Source: Alphaproteobacteria bacterium (GTDB lineage Bacteria > Pseudomonadota > Alphaproteobacteria > RF32 > CAG-239). Taken from it: a DNA stretch of 64,000 nt. Positions within the stretch are counted from its first letter, which is position 1. Every line of letters starts with the position of its first letter. The stretch lies in assembly GCA_015062535.1 (NCBI GenBank), contig SUUK01000005.1, forward strand, positions 64,998 to 128,997, written 5' to 3'. The position numbers and the translations under genes are program-made. Below the pieces are notes generated by a model. That model ran no database searches. It saw only the letters and a list, made by a program, of their open reading frames with translations, and was not told the origin of the DNA. Positions 59,005 through 64,000 of this stretch are shown piece by piece.

Positions 59005-62000
59005 ATGAATAAGATTAAGACTATCATAAAGTATGAATTGATTAGATATTTTACTTCCCCTATTGCTTATGTGTATTTGATTAGCTTTTTGCTTTTAAGT
59101 GGATCGCTTGCTATTTATTTTGGTGATTTTTTTAATCGTGGGCAAGCAAATTTGTGGAGCTTTTTTGACTATCAACCTTGGGTTTATTTATTGTTTATTC
59201 CAGGTATTGCTATGCGCTCTTGGTCTGAAGAATTTAAGTCTAAGACTATAATTCAGCTATTATCTATGCCTTTATCTTTATCTGAGATTGTTTGGGGTAA
59301 GTTTTTGGCTTCTTGGTGTTTTGCTGGTATTGCATTATTATTTACAACTCCTTTTTGGATCACAGTAAATATTCTTGGAACACCTGATAATACTGTAATT
59401 TTGATTGGATATGTTGGTTGTTTTGTTTTGTGTGGAGCAATGCTTGCCATATCTCAAACAATGTCTGCTGTTACTAAAAATCCGGTAATTGCTCTTGTTT
59501 TGGCGGTTTTTGTTAATCTTATGTTTTTTTGGAGCAGTTTTGAATATATTTTATTTTGGGCAAGAGAGTTATTTAGCGATATTGTAGTAGACACGATAAT
59601 ATCTTTTAGCTTTTTAATTCGATTTTTTTCTTTGAGTAGAGGATTGGTTGAGTTAAGGGATTTGGTTTATTTTGGCTCTTTGATTGTATTTTTTAATATT
59701 TTAACTATTTTTATTATTGGATTAAAAACAAAAGGAATTTCTAACCTTGTTTGCTCAATAAAACCTAAACATAGTTTTGTTTATATAACATTATTATTTA
59801 TTGGATTTTTTGGAATAAATATTATTGCGAACAATGCTTTTAGATTAATTAGCTATGATTTTACTGAAGAAAAACACTTAAGTTTAACTAAAAACACTAA
59901 AGATATTTTGAGAAATTTAAGAAGACCTGTTGTAGCAAAATTATATTATTCCCCTATTTTAGAGCAAAGAAATCCTAATGTTAGGCAGATTTTTGATAAA
60001 GTAAAACTTATGCTTAAACAATATAAGTCTTATGCAGGAGGAAATTTTGATTATAAGATTTATAACCCTGTTTATCTTGGAAAAGATGAAGATAAAGCTC
60101 TTGCTGATGGATTACAACCCATTCCTCTTGTAGATATAAATCAAAATGCTCTTTTTGGGGTTAGTTTTTCTGATAGTTTGATGAATAAATCTGTTATTCC
60201 TTTTATTGCATTGGAACGTTTGGGTTTTCTTGAGCAAGATTTTTCAACAGCTATTTATAAACTTCATCATAAGAAAAAAACAGTAGGTGTTTTATCCTCT
60301 CTTCCTATTTATGGTGGCGATTTTTTTGAAAATGTATTGATGAAAAAATGGGAAGTTATGAATTTAGTTGATGAACTTTATGATGTTAAATTGATTAAAA
60401 ATGAAGAAGATTTAAATCAAAAATTTGATGTTTTTATGCTTGTTCACCCTCAAGACCTACCTGATAGTGTTATTGAAAAGATAAAAATGCAAGAAAAGAT
60501 ATTTCTAGTTCTTGATGTTGCTGATGATGCATCTATGCTTTATTCTCCTCTTGGAGGAAGTTTTATTCCATCAAAACTTGGTAAACTTGCTGATTATTGG
60601 GGAATAGATTTTTATGATTTAGGTGTTGCTGCAGACTTTGACAATTCTATTACTGTTGATGATACAAAAGATTATAATAAAAACCCTTCATTTACTCAAG
60701 ATTTATTGCAGTTTAAGACTGGAAATAGCGAATTTAATCCAAATCATAGGATTACATATAAACTTAATGATATTTTATTTTCTACAGCTTCTATGGTTTT
60801 TCCTAAAGAAGGGGCTGATGTGTCGTTTTTTCCTCTGATTAAAACAAGTCCTAATTCTTCTTTTATTAGCGCTGATCTTGTTAGAAAGAAAAAATCACCT
60901 AGAGAAATTTTAGAAAATTTTTCTCCAAGTAATGGTGTTATTGTTTTGGCGGCAGAGTTTTTAAGTAATAATCCTCGCAAACCTTTTAATATTATTGCTG
61001 TTGCAGATAGTGATATTATGTATGATGCTTTTTGGAGTAAAGAAACAAACTTCCTTAATAAAACATATCATATTCCAATGTTTGATAATGCTAATTTTGT
61101 ACTCAATACCTTAGATTATTTGGCAGAAAACGATGATTTAATAGCATTACGTGGAAAAAGTGTAAAAAATAGACCTTTTTATAAGGTTGAAAATATGCGT
61201 AAATTAAACTCGTATCGTTATAAGTTACGTGAAAATGATATATTCCATGCTATTGATGGTGCAAAACATAACTTAAATGAAATTATTGCAAAAGCAAGTT
61301 TTGAAGAAAGAGAGACTTTTAATGCCGATGAACTTGCTATAATTGGTGGTATAAGAAAAGAAATATCTGAGTTGAAACATCAATTAAGTGAATTGAAGAT
61401 TAATGCAAATAATGATATTAAAAAATTAGAGGTTATGGTTAAATTTTTTAATATTTATTTTGTGTCTTTGATTATTGTTTTAGCAATATTGTTATTTAAT
61501 ATAAAAAATAAAAACATCTCTCTTAGCGCATTTAAAAACATTGTTTTTTGGAATAAAAATCTATTAAAACTGATTGTTATAGTTGGTGTGATTTCTGGTA
61601 TTGCTGTTTTTTGTGTTTATTTAGATAACCATAATAGTATATCTGGTTATGAAGGAAAATATGTTTTTAAGGATTTTAATAAAAAAATAAACCACATAGA
61701 AAGTATCTCATTAAAAAGTAGCCAAGGTGAGCTTAATTTTGTAAAAAAAGATGGTATTTGGAAAATAGATGGTGATGAAAAACTACCTCTTTATCAAGAA
61801 AGAATAAGAAGTTTTCTTGTTAATCTAAGTAATATGATTTTTTACGAAAAAAAATCTGACAAAGTTGAAGATATGAAATATTTTGGGTTTTCTCCTTTAG
61901 AGAATAAAAATTCTCCAATGATTGAAGTAACTTTAAGAGATGAAAATGGTAAAAACATTGAAAGATTTGATATTGGTTGGCACGATATTGATTTGGGAAG

Positions 62001-62454
62001 AGACTCTAAAGCATCTTTCATAAAGTTTGAAAATCAATTTCAAGTATGGATGGTTGATGTTGATTTTTATGATTTATCTTTAGAAAAAGAGCTTTGGACA
62101 TATAGCTCTTTATGGAACTTAAGGTTTGGTAGATTTATAAGTTATAATGATATTAATGAAGAAAAAGATATAATGAATATTGTAAAAACCTTAATTAACA
62201 CAACAATTATTGATGTAAAAGATGATGTTGATGGAAAATTAGAGGGAAAAATAACCATTAAAGCTGAAAATGGTAATGATGTTGAATTGTTATTCCATTC
62301 TACCAAAGATAATAAGTATTTTGTTAAATATGAGTTTTTAACAGATATAAATGGAAAACATTTGAAGTTTTTTGCAGATAGCATAAAAGATAAGTTTGTT
62401 GAAATTTCTGAAGAAGATTGGAAAAAGTTGAAAAATGACATTATCTCAAAATAA
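59005..62454 (+). CDS. ABC-2 permease fused to GldG-like and DUF4340-like domains
   Basis: 1149 residues from the ATG at 59005 (GGGAG upstream). Order of domains: an ABC-2 type permease (about six membrane segments, 1-275, starting MNKIKTIIKYELIRYFTSPI), a GldG/ABC auxiliary domain in the periplasm (about 285-795, ending with another membrane segment), a second membrane helix (about 845-865) and a C-terminal DUF4340-like domain (about 880-1149, HIESISLKSSQGELNFVKKD and ending KLKNDIISK). In other bacteria these are separate genes. Substrate unknown. Overlaps the CDF gene by 20 bases. Confidence 0.82.
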   Translation: MNKIKTIIKYELIRYFTSPIAYVYLISFLLLSGSLAIYFGDFFNRGQANLWSFFDYQPWVYLLFIPGIAMRSWSEEFKSKTIIQLLSMPLSLSEIVWGKFLASWCFAGIALLFTTPFWITVNILGTPDNTVILIGYVGCFVLCGAMLAISQTMSAVTKNPVIALVLAVFVNLMFFWSSFEYILFWARELFSDIVVDTIISFSFLIRFFSLSRGLVELRDLVYFGSLIVFFNILTIFIIGLKTKGISNLVCSIKPKHSFVYITLLFIGFFGINIIANNAFRLISYDFTEEKHLSLTKNTKDILRNLRRPVVAKLYYSPILEQRNPNVRQIFDKVKLMLKQYKSYAGGNFDYKIYNPVYLGKDEDKALADGLQPIPLVDINQNALFGVSFSDSLMNKSVIPFIALERLGFLEQDFSTAIYKLHHKKKTVGVLSSLPIYGGDFFENVLMKKWEVMNLVDELYDVKLIKNEEDLNQKFDVFMLVHPQDLPDSVIEKIKMQEKIFLVLDVADDASMLYSPLGGSFIPSKLGKLADYWGIDFYDLGVAADFDNSITVDDTKDYNKNPSFTQDLLQFKTGNSEFNPNHRITYKLNDILFSTASMVFPKEGADVSFFPLIKTSPNSSFISADLVRKKKSPREILENFSPSNGVIVLAAEFLSNNPRKPFNIIAVADSDIMYDAFWSKETNFLNKTYHIPMFDNANFVLNTLDYLAENDDLIALRGKSVKNRPFYKVENMRKLNSYRYKLRENDIFHAIDGAKHNLNEIIAKASFEERETFNADELAIIGGIRKEISELKHQLSELKINANNDIKKLEVMVKFFNIYFVSLIIVLAILLFNIKNKNISLSAFKNIVFWNKNLLKLIVIVGVISGIAVFCVYLDNHNSISGYEGKYVFKDFNKKINHIESISLKSSQGELNFVKKDGIWKIDGDEKLPLYQERIRSFLVNLSNMIFYEKKSDKVEDMKYFGFSPLENKNSPMIEVTLRDENGKNIERFDIGWHDIDLGRDSKASFIKFENQFQVWMVDVDFYDLSLEKELWTYSSLWNLRFGRFISYNDINEEKDIMNIVKTLINTTIIDVKDDVDGKLEGKITIKAENGNDVELLFHSTKDNKYFVKYEFLTDINGKHLKFFADSIKDKFVEISEEDWKKLKNDIISK

Positions 62455-63358
62455 TTATTTATTGAAAAAAAGCGCTGCAATGGCTAGTGTCTTTGTGGCT
62501 GTAATGCTTATAGTATTAAAGCTAATTGCTTTTATTAAAACTGATTCTTTGGCGGTTTTTTCTTCGCTTATTGATAGTGTAACGGACTTATTTGCTTCAT
62601 TTATTTCTGGTGTTGCTGTTTATTTTTCTATGAAACCTGCAACTTGCAAACACCGCTATGGATATGGTAAATCTGAAGCTTTGAGTGCTTTATTACAAGC
62701 TATTTTTGTAGGGGCTTCGGGTGTTTTTGTTATTTTTGATGGTATTAATAGACTTTTTAACCCTGTTGAAGTAGCGCAAACAGGTGTTGGTATATGGGTG
62801 ATGCTTTTTAGTATTTTTAGCACTATTGTTTTGGTTTGTTTTCAATCTTATGTTGCGAAAAAAACTAACTCTCTTGCTATTAAATCAGATATGGCTCACT
62901 ATGTGGTTGACTTTTTAACTAATGGAACAGTTGTTGTTTCTTTAATTTTAGTTAAAATGTTTGGTTTTGTGTATTTTGATGTGATTGCGGCTTTGTTTAT
63001 ATCTCTTTATCTGCTTTATAATGCATATGAATTAGGTAAAGAATCTATTGAACAAATAATTGATACAGAACTTAGTGATGAGATTAGAAGTAATATTGAA
63101 AATATTGCCGTTAAATGTGATGGAGTGCATGGCGTTCATGATTTAAGAACAAGAAACGTTGGTGAAGTTTATTACATTGAACTACATATTGAAATGGACG
63201 GAGAAATATCTTTAAACAATGCCCATAAAATAACTGATAATGTTGAAAAAATGTTATTAAACGAATATCCGAACAGCCAAATATTGATACATCAAGACCC
63301 TTTGGGTGTTGATGAAATACGCCTAGATAACCAGTTTGGTGAAAAATGTAAAATCTAA
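62435..63358 (+). CDS. Cation diffusion facilitator (FieF-type metal efflux)
   Basis: 307 residues with six membrane helices and metal-site aspartates and histidines in SLIDSVTDLFASF and SDMAHYVVDFLTN, plus KHRYGYGKSEALSAL. The C-terminal cytoplasmic domain (about 210-290, HDLRTRNVGEVYYIELHIEMDG) is typical. Exports Fe2+, Zn2+ or Mn2+ by proton antiport. The start overlaps the permease-fusion gene by 20 bases. Convergent with rlmN. Confidence 0.93.
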   Translation: MTLSQNNYLLKKSAAMASVFVAVMLIVLKLIAFIKTDSLAVFSSLIDSVTDLFASFISGVAVYFSMKPATCKHRYGYGKSEALSALLQAIFVGASGVFVIFDGINRLFNPVEVAQTGVGIWVMLFSIFSTIVLVCFQSYVAKKTNSLAIKSDMAHYVVDFLTNGTVVVSLILVKMFGFVYFDVIAALFISLYLLYNAYELGKESIEQIIDTELSDEIRSNIENIAVKCDGVHGVHDLRTRNVGEVYYIELHIEMDGEISLNNAHKITDNVEKMLLNEYPNSQILIHQDPLGVDEIRLDNQFGEKCKI

Positions 63359-63359
63359 T

Positions 63360-64000
63360 TTATTGTTGTTTTTTTGATTTTAGTTGACCACAAGCTGCTA
63401 ATATATCTTGCCCTCTTGCTACACGAACTGGAGCTGCAAAACCAGCATCATCTAGTGTTTTAGAAAAAGCTTCTACTGTTTTTTTATCACTAGGTTTAAA
63501 ACCACACCCAGGCCATGGATTAAATGGAATTAGGTTAAATGTTGCTCTTAGTTTATATTTTTTTAACAATGATATTAGTTCTTTTGCGTGTGCTTCTGTA
63601 TCATTTAGGCCTTTAAGCATTAGATATTCAAATGTTATGTATCGGCTATGATCTTTATTTTGATATTCTGCACAAGCTTTCATTACTTCTTCTATTTTGA
63701 ATTTATCATTAATTGGCATTATTTGTGAGCGAATTGTATTGTTTGGCGCATGTAGTGAAACAGCTAATCGTACACCTGTTTTTTGCATTGCTTCAACTAT
63801 TTTAGGTGCAATACCTGATGTTGACATTGTTACTCTGCGACGTGATATTGCTATTCCATCGCCATCTGTGATAATGTTTAGAGCTTTTACTACATTATCT
63901 AGATTATTTAATGGTTCACCCATTCCCATTACAACGATATTTGATAAGTAACGAGTTTCATTTGTTGGGCTTGGCCATTCTTTATATGCATCTCTTGCCA
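63360..64000 (-). CDS. rlmN: Dual-specificity 23S rRNA/tRNA methyltransferase RlmN, 5' part cut off by the window end
   Basis: Radical-SAM methyltransferase acting on A2503 of 23S rRNA and A37 of some tRNAs. The frame stays open to the window end; residues visible include NIVVMGMGEPLNNLDNVV, LAVSLHAPN, PINDKFKIEEVM and the C-terminal conserved Cys in LAACGQLKSK. The radical-SAM CxxxCxxC motif should lie beyond the end of the window. The internal Met near 63929 is not the start. Confidence 0.95.
   Translation of the reverse strand, partial: ARDAYKEWPSPTNETRYLSNIVVMGMGEPLNNLDNVVKALNIITDGDGIAISRRRVTMSTSGIAPKIVEAMQKTGVRLAVSLHAPNNTIRSQIMPINDKFKIEEVMKACAEYQNKDHSRYITFEYLMLKGLNDTEAHAKELISLLKKYKLRATFNLIPFNPWPGCGFKPSDKKTVEAFSKTLDDAGFAAPVRVARGQDILAACGQLKSKKQQ

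Overview
The window is a gene-dense, AT-rich stretch of chromosome, best explained as an alphaproteobacterium, probably a host-associated one of the kind known mainly from uncultured gut genomes. The evidence is outer-membrane biology (LpxC, BamD, TolQRA, porin, RND efflux), RpoH directly after RluD, the GpmI-EnvC-CtpA-RppH run, a short HPr-kinase-type protein beside TsaE, and a family-4-like uracil-DNA glycosylase with the alphaproteobacterial NILPWRPPG variant. TGA is used as a stop (for example at 45564-45566), so the code is standard. No tRNA, rRNA operon, insertion sequence, prophage or CRISPR array was found. Neighbouring genes often overlap by 4-20 bases.

Layout. 1-1.2 kb: a GNAT acetyltransferase behind a 25-codon leader peptide and a terminator hairpin, which together look like a transcription attenuator. 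1.2-3.3 kb: ligA. 3.25-11.4 kb (minus strand): an accessory-looking cluster of a VirD4/TraG-like coupling ATPase with five unrecognised partners (membrane, acidic or repeat-rich), but no relaxase and no VirB channel genes. 11.5-13.5 kb: rluD and rpoH, with a hairpin that hides the rpoH Shine-Dalgarno sequence. 13.5-19.2 kb: a complete tripartite RND efflux system. 19.2-21.3 kb: a lipoprotein, a glutathione S-transferase-like protein and a periplasmic binding protein. 21.4-25.5 kb: a ParA-like protein without its P-loop lysine, a DnaJ-TM-SH3 protein, tgt and a LOG-family enzyme. 25.5-29.2 kb (minus): recN, bamD, lpxC and the RNase P RNA gene.

29.3-35.6 kb: an outer-membrane barrel, glmM behind a long hairpin, a TPR lipoprotein, a uracil-DNA glycosylase and two secreted proteins that resemble each other. 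35.7-36.3 kb: a single small membrane gene with its own promoter, a masked ribosome site, a mini-ORF and a terminator. 36.4-38.6 kb: tolQRA. 38.6-40.3 kb (minus): a porin translationally coupled to an atypical response regulator. 40.5-51.1 kb: gpmI, envC, ctpA, rppH, the Bat (aerotolerance-type) genes and an SNase-like protein. 51.1-55.8 kb: tsaE, hprK-like, mlaE, mlaF, radA, cvpA. 55.8-64 kb: tyrS, anmK-like, an ABC exporter with a three-part permease/auxiliary fusion, a cation efflux protein and the 3' part of rlmN.

Most genes are housekeeping: envelope assembly and division (BamD, LpxC, GlmM, TolQRA, EnvC, CtpA, Mla), DNA repair (LigA, RecN, RadA, UDG) and RNA modification (RluD, Tgt, TsaE, RlmN). 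The unusual content is the attenuator at 0.94-1.15 kb, the masked ribosome sites at 12.56 and 35.86 kb, the hairpin flush with glmM, and the coupling-protein cluster at 3.25-11.4 kb. All assignments come from reading the sequence; no database search was run.
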